A DNA stretch of 64,000 bases from Paraphaeosphaeria minitans (lineage: Eukaryota; Ascomycota; Dothideomycetes; Pleosporales; Didymosphaeriaceae): contig WJXW01000006.1 of NCBI GenBank assembly GCA_015832175.1, positions 1,178,001-1,242,000 on the forward strand, written 5' to 3'. The translations under genes and the position numbers were made by a program. Every line of letters starts with the position of its first letter. Positions within the stretch are counted from its first letter, which is position 1. Shown one piece after another: positions 21,404 to 33,029 of the stretch. Below the pieces are notes generated by a model. The model searched no databases, was not told the DNA's origin, and saw only the letters and a list, made by a program, of their open reading frames with translations.

Positions 21404-23112
21404 TTTCTTTTTGGGCTTCCGGGGGGGGGTGTTCCCTTGGTGTTGTGTGAATTGGGAGACGGGGAATCCGGACACCTCTCGGGCTGTGGCAGTGTCGATC
21501 AGACACCCCTCGCCGCTGGAAACATAGCGGAAAGGCCTAAATTCAATGGAGCTTTTAATCCCTTTTTTGTGTTGGGGCGGATGGGGATGCCCAGTGTGGC
21601 CGTGACTGTCTACCAGCCGCACTTCGCTAAGACATTTATGCGCATGACGAGAATACTGTGTACGTGAAGATCCATCTGGTGCATGGATGATCTGCTTGGT
21701 TCGTAAGCCCCGAGAAACCTGTTTTGGATCATCTTGCCGGAGAGCGCGGGCGAATAATCGATCGATGCCTCGACGTGAATAGTCTACAACGTCCATCTCT
21801 CCTCTCTCCTCTCGAGCGCCCTCGCCATCACATTGCCAAAGCCCGATACTGACGAGAGAAGAGTCGCGAGAAAACAGGCCATCGAGATGAGCCGTGGCGT
21901 GTCAAAGGTCCGATGGCCGTCGAGCAGACAGAGCTCCTTTTCCAGAAGCTTACCTAGGTACCCGTTTCTTACCTGACCACCTGCTGCTACTGCGAAGGAC
22001 CTTTCGATCTTCGCAATTAATGTCTTGCGGCTGTCCACGCATGAGTGCGTTGGTACCCAAGTTCATCGCTGGGATCGATGGCAACTAGAGCTAATGCGCA
22101 AGTTTACACATGTGATTAGGCACAGGCCGCCTTCGTGAGGGCAGGTATGAGTCGGTGGAGTCAATCACCATTTTAAGCATTGACTTCGTATAGTACGAAC
22201 AGAACAAAGAAGATGCTCCACTACTATAGCATTGCGGCACGTAGTTGCTCTTAGCGTATGTTGGACTGATAGCTTCGGGGTAGTAGTAGTATAGCATGTT
22301 CTCCAAAACGTTAAAGTTCAGTCATTGATCCAAGTACCCGTTCAAGCAAGGTTTGAAGAGACCTTCGTTCGACACGGAGAGTCTCTCATTGTTTTCGCCA
22401 TGCCCGACTCACAACAAGAAGATCAGTCGGCGCAGACGTTCTAGACTGAGAACCCTTGAGTATCGCGCGGTCGCTGGTGATGCAGAGCGTCTTCAGGCTT
22501 CTGAAAAGAGAGTGGGTAACGTAGGAAGAAACAAGCTAGCTTCCATAAGCACGTGCCAGCGGAAGTGATCAATATTGCGAGAAAGGCGACCAGAAGGTCC
22601 CCGGACGACTCGAGAGGATCAGCGTGGGATCTTGAACCGAGCCACGAGACCAATCTGCACAGTATCCGAGTTGAACATCGCTGTCCTTCAAGGCACCTGG
22701 CAGAGGTGAGCGGAGACGTGGGAACTCTAGATCACCACTTTGTACAGGCTGCCAAGTCAACCCCAGGTAAGCTTTTGGGTAACTAGCAGACGACGTGTCA
22801 ATCGATCTGTGCAAGTACATCTCGAAACCCCGCGGGCGCCATCGCAAAGCCTAAAACATCCTCGTGCAGGCGCAGCAGACAATTTCCAGAACGACAAACG
22901 TAGAGAGAGGAACTGGATCGTCGATTCGGTATACCTCACAAAGCTATCCATACAAGATACAATCGATATGTTACATCCCAAAGCGCCCATCTATATGCAT
23001 TCCTATCCCCATCCCAAAACATACATTATCACCACAAGATGCCCACGTTTTCTTGTTCTCTTTTACATATCCCTACATCACCACGCTGTCGTATCAATTG
23101 CACATTTGCGGC
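21404..23112. other. Gene-free spacer between tRNA-Ala and MEF1
   Basis: This 1.7-kb region contains a G-run near 21421 just after the tRNA and no ORF with a recognisable domain. The last part before 23113 probably holds the MEF1 3' UTR. Confidence 0.5.
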
Positions 23113-25686
23113 TTACGTATTCCTGTCCTTCTGCTCCTTCTCGTACTTGGCAATCAACTCCCTCTGCAGCTGCGGCGGCGCCGGGCTGTAGTGGCTGAAC
23201 TCCATCGAGAACTCGCCCTTGCCCTGCGTGCTGGCGCGCAGCTGCGAGGAGAAGCCAAACATGCTGTTCAAGCTGCAGTCGGCGTAGACGGTGAAATCCT
23301 CGGGGCCGATCTCGGTATCGTTGATGATGGCGTTGCGCTTGTTGAGGAGACCGACGACGCTGCCCTGGAACTCGTTTGGCGCGGTGATGGTCGTCTTCAT
23401 GAGGGGCTCGAGGACCTGGGGCGCGCCCTGGGTGAAGGCCTTGCGGAAGGCTTGCTGAGTGGCCATCTTGAAGGATAATTCCGAGGAATCGACGGCGTGC
23501 GTAGCTCCGTCGTTGATGATCATCTGGGTGCCTAGCACTCTGTGGCCGAGCAGGGGTCCCTTCTGGGTCGACGCGTTGAAGCCCTTCTCGCAAGCGTACA
23601 GGAACTTCTCGGAGATGGTGCCACCGGTAATCTGCTGTTCAAACTTGTTCACACCAAGAGATTCTGCGGGCTCCATCCACCCAACTACACGAGCGAAATC
23701 TCCAGATCCACCGGTCTGCTTCTTGAGAGTGTGGTCGAAGTTGACACGCTTGGTCATGGTTTCGCGGTAAGCGACCTGCGGCTGGCCAGTCTCGCACTCG
23801 ACCCGATATTCTCTGCGCATGCGCTCGACGTAGATATCCAAGTGGAGCTCACCCATACCCGAGATGACTGTCTCCTGCGATTCGGAATCAACGTGTACTC
23901 GGAAGGTGGGATCTTCACGGGTGAAGCGGTTCATCGCTTTACTGAAGTTGGGGGTATCCTTGGTGTGCTTGGGTTTGATCGATAGCGAGATAACCGGTTC
24001 GGGAACGAACATAGAGGTCTAATAGATTAGCACGTGGCGTTCAACACCTTGAAATACCACTCACCATTGTATATCCGAGAGAACCATCTGTGAAAGTATC
24101 TCCGGAGGCGCAGTCAACACCGAACACAGCGCAGATCTCACCAGCACCAATTTCTTGTACTTCCTCCATGTCGTTTGAGTGCATACGCACGATTTTTGGG
24201 ATCTTGACCTTCTTGTCTGACCGCGCATTGAATACGTTCATGCCCTTTCGCAGCGTACCCTGGTATACTCGAATATATGTAAGCTGTCCGAAGTTGCCCT
24301 CTTCCAGCTTGAAGGCCAGTCCGACAAAGGGCAGAGAGTTGTACGACACCAGCTTAACGGGAGCTTCCGCACGCTTCTTGTCCAAAGCCATATTCTCGAC
24401 CTCAGCGGGGTTTGGCAGGTAGTCGCAGACTGCGTTAAGCATCGGTTGGACGGACTTGTCAGCCAAGGCAGAACCCATGACCACAGGCGTGAACTTGAGA
24501 GAGATGGTCGCTCTCCGGATAGCGGCCTTGATCTGCTCATTAGTCGGCTCTTGCTCGTCAAGGAAGAGTTCGGCGATCTCATCGTCGACATCTGCCAGTG
24601 TCTCAATCAGCTTCTGCCTCTTCTCCTTGCAAAGCTCGACCATGTCGGCAGGAATCTCATCCGTCTCCCTGATGATCTCTCCCTTGGGTCCCTCGTTATA
24701 GATAGCCTTCATTCTGATCAGATCTACCACACCCAGGAATCCGTCCTCGCGGCCGATTGGTGCTTGAATCGCCGCAGCAGGTATCCTCAGCTTCTGGTTG
24801 ATCTGCTCAACAGCCTTCCAGGGGTTCGCGCCCATACGATCCATCTTGTTCACGAAGGATATCCTAGGGATGTTGTATCTCCTCATCTGCCGATCAACAG
24901 TGATGGTCTGACTCTGAACACCGCTTACAGCGCAAAGAATCATAACCGCACCGTCCAGCACTCGCAGCGCACGCTCAACCTCAATCGTAAAGTCGATATG
25001 TCCAGGGGTATCGATCAAGTTGATGTGGTATTTTTCTTCCTTTCCATCTTCCTTCTTGATCCAATCACAGAAAGTAGCCGCAGACTGGATGGTGATACCC
25101 TTTTCACGCTCGAGGTCCATGGAGTCCATCTTTGCGCCGACGGCATCTTTGCCGCGCACTTCGTGTATGCTGTTGATGCGGCCGGTGTAGAAGAGAACAC
25201 GTTCCGTCGCGGTGGTTTTTCCAGAGTCAATGTGCGCCTGTTGTCCTGTCAACGCTGCATCCTAAAGCGCCTCTTCGCACGGGCGTGGAGCTTCCTTGAA
25301 CATACGGCGATACCAATATTGCGAACTTTCGATAGCCTCACAGCTTCGAGGGGATCTAGGTTCTCGACGATTGTCTCTTGCGTCAAGGTGCTAGGGTCTG
25401 AGGCTGCCTTCTCCAGTCTGTGGCGATTTAGCATCTGCTCCGCTTGCAACAACACTTTTCAGACTCACACTGCCGCCGCGGACTGCCATCTCCTCTGTCC
25501 CAATGTTCTCTGGCTGTTTTGCCATGCTTCCGTCCTTGTCCCACAGGTATAATGAGTCCGTGATACCGCCACGGTCGAGAGCGCGCATCGCGAGGGAATT
25601 CGAGCGGCCGATCGCGCGGAGGTGCGGAGGCAACTTTGGGCAAGCGACTGCGCCCGAGCGAGAGATTGCACACGCATCGTGGCCAT
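23113..25686 (-). CDS. MEF1: Mitochondrial elongation factor G (EF-G1)
   Basis: Four exons on the minus strand, 25469-25686, 25306-25417, 24065-25237 and 23113-24018, join in phase to 802 residues. The start [18 protein letters not shown] opens a basic, serine-rich presequence expected for mitochondrial import. The GTPase motifs are AHIDSGKTT (P-loop), DTPGHIDF and NKMD. EF-G domains II-V follow, with [19 protein letters not shown] in domain III. The length fits fungal MEF1 (yeast about 760). It translocates tRNA and mRNA on the mitochondrial ribosome. Exons 1 and 2 are supported by conserved [18 protein letters not shown] before the P-loop and by a GCTAAAT branch site, but the extreme N-terminus is the least certain part. 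Confidence 0.93.
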
Positions 25687-26065
25687 TGACGGTCGGCCGG
25701 AAAAAGACCAAATGAATAAAAGAAAGGACGACGCTGAGGTCTGCTGTTGTGCTGCTCTCCAGAAGCACGCTCTCCACAAGAAAAGTTAGACCCTGGCAAT
25801 GCGCAGTCACGTGACCAATGGTCGATCGATCCCTCTACCAGTGATTGGGCGCGTTTTGCATGCGAAAGCCATTTGTGCAGTGAGTCACTTCAAGAGGCAG
25901 GGTCAAGCTGCAAACCTGGTCCTGCGCAACAATATGAACTGAGTGGATTCGTTGTGATCCGGGGTATTGATCCTGTCCGTGACCGCGGACAGTCCGTAAA
26001 ACAAGCCTTCTAGTACTCCAACGCAATGCATACAAAACAGACCTCGGCCATTAATAATGTGAGAT
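25687..26065. other. Spacer between RING ligase 3' end and MEF1 start
   Basis: 379 bases on a tandem minus-strand arrangement. It should hold the MEF1 promoter and the 3' UTR of the RING gene. No extra gene is seen. Confidence 0.5.
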
Positions 26066-28398
26066 TCACCGATCCCGGTCAGACTCTTCCCTGCTAGATG
26101 GCCGCTGAAGGCCAGTGGCCCTTCCGACGGCCTCGACACCCCTCCAGATCGCGGTAACGGCTGATGAGCCGGCATCCCTGAATGAGTTACTAAGCTCTCC
26201 AGAACGCTCTCGAGGCGTCCCTCGACTTCTCTCGACCCCGTCTTCGTCCCAATTGGCCTCAACATCAGCATTGTTAGGGTTGGGTGAGATGGGCAGCGGT
26301 CGCGAGGCTGATGGTGAATCATTACGGCTCAGAACAGCTTGCGCCTGCACGTCATCCGCAATTTCATCACTGAGTGAATGGCGGGACTCCAGTCGTGACA
26401 AAGCATGGTCATGGTAGGACTGGGACAGAGAGCGTACGACATCTCCTTTGCAGATGGGGCAGGTCCGTCGTCGAGTGACTAGCCAGGGCGTGCTGCAGTA
26501 CATTAGAAACAATTCGACAGGTTTCAGGGCTTGACTTACATGCAGTCTGCGTGGAATTCATGGCCACACGGCAGGCTCATCACTTGACTAATACCATCGA
26601 CGTACTCTTCCAAACAGACAACACACTCTCTTTGCCGGCCACCGTACTTGCGCCTCCAAGCGGCCAATCCCGACTCTCGTTTCTCTTCTTCCGGTGTTCG
26701 ATGGACTGGGGGGGCCGAGGATGATGGCGCTGGTGCTTCAGGCTCGGTCGAAGATTGAGGTCGCGACGGCGGCGATGTGGACGGCGGCGGCGCATGTTGA
26801 AGAAGTGGAGTACTGGGCGAAGAAGCGTTTGGGGTGGCTGAAGGGCTGCTGTTGCTGATCGTGTGATAGGTGCGGACAGGAAGGCGGTCGACGAGTGACT
26901 TGGGAGCTCGCCAGCGCCGACGCCGGATACGGGACCGAAGGAGGAGTAATGCGTATACGACAGTCAAGGTGACAAGAGGACTGACAACTAGGACGAGTAA
27001 CGTGTCGAAGAATGGAGATGTCGACATATTCGTAGGGGTGAGTGTCACCCAGAGACCTTCGTGCGGGCCGGCTGGTTTACTGCCTTCGGGTTGTTTGTTC
27101 GCGGAAGACGTGGTGCTGCTTTCCTTCTCTTCAACCTTGACTTGATTCAACCCCGTGGGTTGAGTCCCGTCTGGGGTAGTCTCAGCTGACGAGGTACTAG
27201 CAAGAAGGGCGGGATCACGCCAGTCTTGCTCACCGATGATGAAATCTTGTGACGTTTGCGTAGCCGCGACCTGAACTGTCCTGGTCATTGATTTTGCCCG
27301 GCCTGCATCTTCGCGGTTCGCCCAGTTCAAGTTGCCGCTATTAGGAGGCCTACGAGTGGCATCTTTCGAAGAAATGCCGTTGGAGAACTTGATGCCAAGT
27401 CCGTCTAAGATGGTGCTGAGCCAGCCCGTTTCAGACGAGCTGGCCCGTTGAGTCTGTTTGGGCTTTACCGGCGGAATGTCTTCTTTTCTTTCACGATTTG
27501 TACCTGACCGTGCGCTCTTGGGCAGTTGCGGCTTCGTGGTATCATCTGACAACGAACCATGGAGCAATTCTCCTGTAGGCAATAGCGACGATAGCAGGTG
27601 GGCGGTAGTGTGCGACGTGAATAGAGCTGGTATGGTGACGTTGGACGCATCGCCACGGGCGTACATTCGAACGAGAGCTCCTCCACGCTGGTCGTCTCCG
27701 ACTATCAGCGCCATGCCACCACGTTTCTGAACCCATTTGACTTTTTCTAAGAAGCCACATCCGCCGCGTTTGAGCAGGACGACCTTGCCTGCGATCTCTG
27801 CAGCTTGTTGGAGCGACTCGATGTCTGCATGTTCTGGTGTCTTTCCAACACGGTACTTCGGTAGAAGTGGTAGCCTTGGCTGAACGTGGTCATCTGTTCC
27901 GTCGCTGTCGGCAAGAGATCTCTCGGCAACATCAACGGCTCCGTGAGGCTGCTTCGTCAACGGGTTCCTGCTTTTCCCCGCAGTGTTCGTTTCCTTGTGC
28001 CCAGCACCGGAGGTAGCTTCAGGCGTATCCTCGGACCCGTCCCAGCCCGGGATATCGCTGCAGCCCAGCTCACCACCCTTCCCCATGGACTCTTGTCCGA
28101 AGCCACTTCCGATCCATAGCTGGCCGCTGACGCTCTCCGAAGGTAGCGAGGGCCCAAAGGCAGCAGGACGAGCAAGGAAGAAGGTAGAGTTGTCGTCGGT
28201 GAGGCTAATGATGGCGGATGGAGGAAAGAGCGAGCCAGGCAACGCGAAGGAGAAGAAGCTCTTGAAAGTGTCCTTGTCTTTGGCAGGCGCGGCGCTGCTG
28301 CGTGGCTCATCAACCTGCGAGCCAAAGAAGAGGTATAGCAGTAATGTGAGGGTGATCAAGCTGGTCGCTAGCGAGAACAACAGGCGAATCGGGCGCAT
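26066..28398 (-). CDS. PA-TM-RING-H2 E3 ubiquitin ligase
   Basis: Exons 26540-28398 and 26066-26492, separated by a 47-base intron inside the RING, give 761 residues. An N-terminal signal or anchor (LLFSLATSLITLTLLLYLFF) leads into a lumenal region with a protease-associated domain at about residues 170-290 (KVVLLKRGGCGFLEKVKWVQ). A second membrane helix lies near 470 (LLVLVVSPLVTLTVVYALLLL). The cytosolic RING-H2 at about 590-635 reads CVVCLEEY, CGHEFHADC, CPICKGDV, with all ligands present. Such PA-TM-RING proteins (RNF13/GRAIL type) ubiquitinate membrane or endolysosomal cargo. Cargo and compartment here are inferred from the family only. It is divergent from the aquaporin gene. Confidence 0.88.
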
Positions 28399-29119
28399 GG
28401 TGGGCGGCGGCGGCAGCGATCAACGGGACTGTGTGGGGTGGGTGAGAACAGCAAGATATGCTGAAGCTCTACAGCGGTACGCGCATCCGGCAGACGCCTT
28501 CCGGGACGCTGGCGAGCGCGAAGGCACGGTGCAGGGTGGTTGCGAGTCGGCAGAGAGCAGGCGGGGAGGTGGATGATGCGGTAATGTGACGGGCGGGGGC
28601 GATGGTCTGACCAGCAACGGGCATGCGAATGCGAAGAGGCGCACGCGCAGCAGAGAGGTCGAGGAGCAAAGGGAAGAGACGGGGGAGAAGCAAGGACACC
28701 AGAGCAGAAGGGCGTGCGGCAAGAAGGCTCGTGGTGTTGTTGCTCTCTGACCACCGTTGGGCTCTTCTCGGCCGCTCGCCGCTCGCCGCCCGCCGCCTGC
28801 CCGCAACGGAACCAGTACCTAGGTACCTAGGCTAGACGGGTAAATACTGCACATTGGCGCCGCATTTGGACGTCCTCTTGCCTCGACCAACGTACCTAGT
28901 ACCTACCATGGCGCTGCTCCACGACGGCGTGAGAAGTCGGCACTGCGGATTGCCAACTTTGATGCATGCCTAGGTATCGGTAGGTACCTACCTATGTGGC
29001 ACACTGATTTGGCGAGTGGCATGATGATTTGGAGAATCCTGCGCCTCCCCCGCAAGCAGCTGGACGCAGCGAGACACACTCAAAGGCACACGTACCTAGG
29101 CCCACACGTAGCCTCGCCT

Positions 29120-29215
29120 TTGAACACCTCCCACCATCATTGTGTCCGCCGTTGAACGCCTCCCACCATCATCGTGTCCGCCGTTGAACGCCTCCCACCA
29201 TCATCGTGTCCGACC
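29120..29215. repeat. 32-base minisatellite, three copies
   Basis: Units begin at 29120, 29152 and 29184 (TTGAACGCCTCCCACCATCA...). Copies 2 and 3 are nearly identical; copy 1 has C-to-T/A changes. Confidence 0.85.
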
Positions 29216-29534
29216 TCCTCACTCAGCATCGCTCTCCTGATAGCTGACCGTGTCGCAATATACGATAATACGACACTGGGTAGGTAGGTATACATGCTGG
29301 AGAAGCCTTCTAGCAGACCTTCATACTGCATTGTGCGGCACCCTGGGACAAGTCGAACGACTACAGTAAGACAGAAGCCCGGCCAGTCCCAGACATCAAC
29401 CTCCTGGCTGCCTTTGGCGAAGAGACCCGAATGGCAGCATTCGACAGCACCAACCTGCAGATGCAGCACGGTCCATGATAGGTAACATGGCTGGCCTGGC
29501 TTCCCTACCATCTTCTCCGAGCAAGTGCTTAAGT

Positions 29535-29650
29535 GCCTGCCGCCGTGGATGCTTCTCTTCGTGCCTGTATCGTGCCTGCATCGTGCCTGCTCATCTTCGT
29601 GCCTGCCGCCGTGCATCCTTCTCCTCGTGCCTGCATCGTGCCTGCCACTT
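29535..29650. repeat. 66-base tandem duplication in aquaporin leader
   Basis: The segment starting GCCTGCCGCCGTG at 29535 recurs at 29601. It contains an internal repeating CGTGCCTGCAT motif. The second copy is truncated near 29650. Confidence 0.7.
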
Positions 29651-29936
29651 TCCTTTCCCTATCGCGTTGCGTCATGTTTGCCCTTGTCTTTCCGCTTCAA
29701 CTTGGACCGTCCTCTCCTCCTCTCCCCCATACCTTTCTTTGGCACAGTACACACCTAGCCTCTGAGTTGTATCTGCATTCATCGTCCCTACAACCTATCC
29801 TTTCCCTAGCATTCCATCCTTATCATTCTATTTGGCCTGTTTCTCTCTTTTTTAAACCCCCCGTCTCGGACGTTTCCGTCAGCGATTTCGCACCACGACT
29901 ATTAGTACTCGGCCCTTTACCATAGGTACTCCAACC

Positions 29937-31384
29937 ATGAACAATGTTAACAGGCCTGCCGAGAGCTTCATGGTCTTCCCAGGAATGAAGGCGACGTACA
30001 CTGAGGATCCGAACCGCCCTGGCGAGAAGCGCCTACCGGGCTTCTCGTGGCTTCCAAACAGGGTCCGCCATCTGATCATCTCGATGCTGGGCGAGTTTGT
30101 CGGTACTGCGCTTTTCCTCACCTTCGCCTTTGCTGCCACCCAGGTCGCGAACACGCCCCCCAATGATAGCATCGACAGCCCCGCAAGCACTTCCACGCTC
30201 CTATACATCTCTTTGGCTTTCGGCTTCTCGCTGCTTGTCAACGTCTGGATCTTCTTTCGCATCAGCGGAGGGCTCTTCAATCCGGCCGTGCGTGTCCGTT
30301 TGGTCTGCCTCATCAGCTCCACTGACTGAAAGATAGGTTTCGGTAGCTCTTGCTCTAGTCGGTGCTATCGGCTGGGCGAAGGCATTTCTGCTCATCATCG
30401 CCCAAATTGTGGGAGCGATTGCCGCAGCGGCTGTGGTATCTGGCCTACTTCCGGGTCCCTTGGCAGTTCGGACCACGTTGAGCGATGGAGTCTCGGTTAC
30501 ACGAGGCGTTTTCATTGAAGCGCTCTGCACTGCTGAGCTTATTTTCGCCATCTTCATGCTGGCTGCAGAGAAACACCGAGCAACATTCCTTGCCCCTATA
30601 GGAATAGGCCTTGCCCTTTTCATCGCTGAGTTGGCTGGTTAGAAAACTCCTTGAACCTTTGCTCCTCTTTATGCTGACGCTATACAGCTGTCTTCTTCAC
30701 TGGAGGCTCTTTGAACCCAGCTCGATCTTTCGGTCCCGACGTCGTTCTCGGAACATTCGACGGCTATCACTGGATCTACTGGATTGGGCCCCTTATCGGG
30801 GCTGTCATTGCTGTGCTCTTCTACCGGCTGATCAAGTTCCTCGAGTATGAGACAGCCAATCCTGGTGCCGACGACGATGGGCGCGAGATTCAGTACGATG
30901 ACCGATATGCTGAGGAAGAGGCCAGAACTTCCCGACGAGCAGGTAAGTCACTCATTCACGTACATGAGGGAGAAATGCTCATGCTAACAGGGCCTTAGTG
31001 CGTGCGACAACCGACGGCACGCATGAGCCTGACCTCCTCCCTCCATTCCATCCTCTGAACAGGCCAGTCTCTGGACTGCAAAAACCATCTCTCCCACGTT
31101 ATCATATGAACGGTGACGTTTCGACTGAATTGGGTGCGATTCCACTTTCAGACCTGCCCAACAAACCTTCTGCGACTTTCCAGCATGGTGGTGATGGCCA
31201 TTATTCTATTGATCATCCCAACGAACGACCCCGCGCCCAGCACCTTCCGGGATCTTACTCGACGCGCTCACGCTCACAACCCTACTCTGAGTCCCATTAT
31301 GACGACGCATCGGAGCAGAGCTATCGCAGCGGTCCTAGCGTTGAGTCCGGAGACTCGGATAGCAGTTCAAGGTCTGGCTTTTGA
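29937..31384 (+). CDS. Aquaporin (MIP family)
   Basis: Exons 29937-30287, 30337-30637, 30688-30942 and 30999-31384 join to 430 residues. Six membrane helices are recognisable, beginning MLGEFVGTALFLTFAFAATQ. Both pore motifs are intact: FNPA in the first half loop and GGSLNPARSFGPDVV in the second, the latter with the arginine of the selectivity filter. Intron 1 cuts immediately after the first NPA. The N-terminus (about 50 residues) and C-terminus (about 170, Ser/Asp-rich) are long and cytosolic, a common fungal extension. It resembles orthodox water channels more than glycerol facilitators, because the second motif lacks the Asp that follows NPA-R in glycerol types. Substrate was not tested. 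It converges on the SGNH esterase gene. Confidence 0.92.
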
Positions 31385-31799
31385 CATGAGGACACATCGA
31401 TCGATCCAGATTGCATCGAGGGCTACCTGTACTATCCCCTCTGTTGGGCACCGCATTTCGTGCTCCGCGCCTGCTTTTGCCCTTAGGTCAGATACAGAAG
31501 AGTGGTCAGATGGTCTTTTCATCAAGAATTAGGTACCCTTGGGGTCCTCGTGGGTTGTTCGATGTGAATGCAATCAATACTCCTGGCGCTTGTCTTTACC
31601 CTCAAGTGGTTCTTTCAAGCCATCCCTATGTTCGTCTGAGCTCCTTCATTTACTATGTACATCCACTTCCCCCTAGCGTCCTCCTGAGCACGAATATGCT
31701 TTTTCGGGCTCCCTCATGCTGCACATTGCCAATTGGGTATCCTGGGGTAACACCACGTACTCAATTTTTTTTCTTTCTTACATGACGCTCACTCTTCGA
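31385..31799. other. Convergent 3' spacer, aquaporin / SGNH esterase
   Basis: 415 bases between stop codons, presumably both 3' UTRs. I see nothing else. Confidence 0.55.
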
Positions 31800-33029
31800 T
31801 CACGCAAATACATCCAACGGGAATGCATTTGCCATAGCCTGGTATCCAGCCACGTTTGGATGCAACCCGTCGCCTCCGTTGTATTTACTATCCATCTTGG
31901 TCGGATCCCCCTTGTTCTCAATAGCGCCGGCGAAATCGACAACAAAGTCAAAGTTCCCCTTCGCCTTGATGAAGTCATTCACCTGCTTACGCGCCTGCTC
32001 ATGCCCAACACTGTAATAACTATTCCCGCCAAACGGCGTGATCGTACCGCCAACCGTCACGAACCCAGCCTTCTTCGCATCCGCCGTGATCTGCTTGTAC
32101 GCATTCGTCAAGGCGCTCGCAGACGCGCCGCTGCCGAGGTCATTGACGCCTTCGAAGATCATCACGTATTTCACGCCGGGTTGCTCGAGGGCGTCGCGCT
32201 TGTAGCGAGAGAGTGCCGTGGGACCGAGACCCCCTGATAGCACGGCGTTGCCCCCTGCAGCTTGGTTTCCGATGGCGATGTTGGTGTGGTTTGTCGTCTG
32301 GAGGCGAGCGAGGAACAGGTCGGGCCAGCGGTTGTTCTTGTTGTCATCCGAGCCGCGGCCGTCGGTGATGGAGTCGCCGATTATGATCATGCCCGAGGTA
32401 GTAGTCGGCACGGAGGCGTGGACGGCGGAGACGAAGTACCAGTGCACACTGCTCGTTCCGCTGATCGTCGTGGTGTTTACTGCGTTCCCTTTTACGAACC
32501 AACTCGTCGTCCGGCTACCGGGATGTCCGGTGATGCTGCTGCCGCTTTGGCCGGCCTGGCTGTAAAGACTCACGGCGATGTTCTGCTGGGCTTTGACCTC
32601 GAAGGCGATTTCGTCGCTGACTACGACCTGGCCTCGAGGCACCGTGAAAGAGGCCTTTCCGCCAACGGTAATGGCTGCTAGGGGCGAGGCTTCGATGCTG
32701 GACACGCCTGCCGCGCCGCCAGCTGGGAGACCAACTGAGGCGGCGGTAATGGGGAGATCGGAGCCTCCGAACGTATTCGAGATTGCGATCTTGATCTTTG
32801 GCGCGCCGACGGTCATGTGCAGGGTTTGGCGGAGAGTGGCATCTTTGAGGACGCCGCCAGAGGCGAATTGGGACGGGGGCATGTTGCTGGATTCCACGAG
32901 TTGGGGCATGCTGGTCCAGGCTGTGACCCAGTGGTTTCCATCCTGACGGTTGTCGAGCGCGCGGGCGTCGAGGGCTGAGAACAAGAACGCGAATACCGCG
33001 AAGGCAACTGGGAGCCGCGAAGCTATCAT
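31800..33029 (-). CDS. Secreted SGNH/GDSL hydrolase
   Basis: This is an intronless gene of 409 residues. MIASRLPVAFAVFAFLFSAL is a signal peptide, ending near ALDARA. The catalytic serine lies in GDSITDG (block I), followed by GNQAAGG and FEGVNDLG (blocks II and III), and the Asp/His pair is in DGLHPN (block V). A beta-rich N-terminal module of about 190 residues precedes the SGNH domain. This combination occurs in fungal secreted esterases often labelled lysophospholipase or GDSL lipase. Carbohydrate esterase activity (acetyl groups on plant polysaccharide) is equally possible. The start is the Met opening the signal peptide; an upstream in-frame extension to 33119 is unlikely. The neighbouring AMID-like gene is divergent. 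Confidence 0.88.
   Translation of the reverse strand: MIASRLPVAFAVFAFLFSALDARALDNRQDGNHWVTAWTSMPQLVESSNMPPSQFASGGVLKDATLRQTLHMTVGAPKIKIAISNTFGGSDLPITAASVGLPAGGAAGVSSIEASPLAAITVGGKASFTVPRGQVVVSDEIAFEVKAQQNIAVSLYSQAGQSGSSITGHPGSRTTSWFVKGNAVNTTTISGTSSVHWYFVSAVHASVPTTTSGMIIIGDSITDGRGSDDNKNNRWPDLFLARLQTTNHTNIAIGNQAAGGNAVLSGGLGPTALSRYKRDALEQPGVKYVMIFEGVNDLGSGASASALTNAYKQITADAKKAGFVTVGGTITPFGGNSYYSVGHEQARKQVNDFIKAKGNFDFVVDFAGAIENKGDPTKMDSKYNGGDGLHPNVAGYQAMANAFPLDVFA

Larger units (their letters stand above)
28399..29936. other. Divergent spacer, RING ligase / aquaporin, repeat-rich
   Basis: This 1.5-kb intergenic region contains several TACCTAGGTA-type palindromes (28816-28831, 28893-28907, 28969-28996, 29091-29100). 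It also contains three copies of a 32-base unit and two copies of a 66-base unit. A CT-rich tract before 29937 resembles a fungal 5' leader. No gene is recognised. Confidence 0.55.

Noticed and set aside
25249..25455. Separate small ORF ahead of MEF1
   Set aside because: It starts with GTG and its conserved part ([18 protein letters not shown]) is exon 2 of MEF1.
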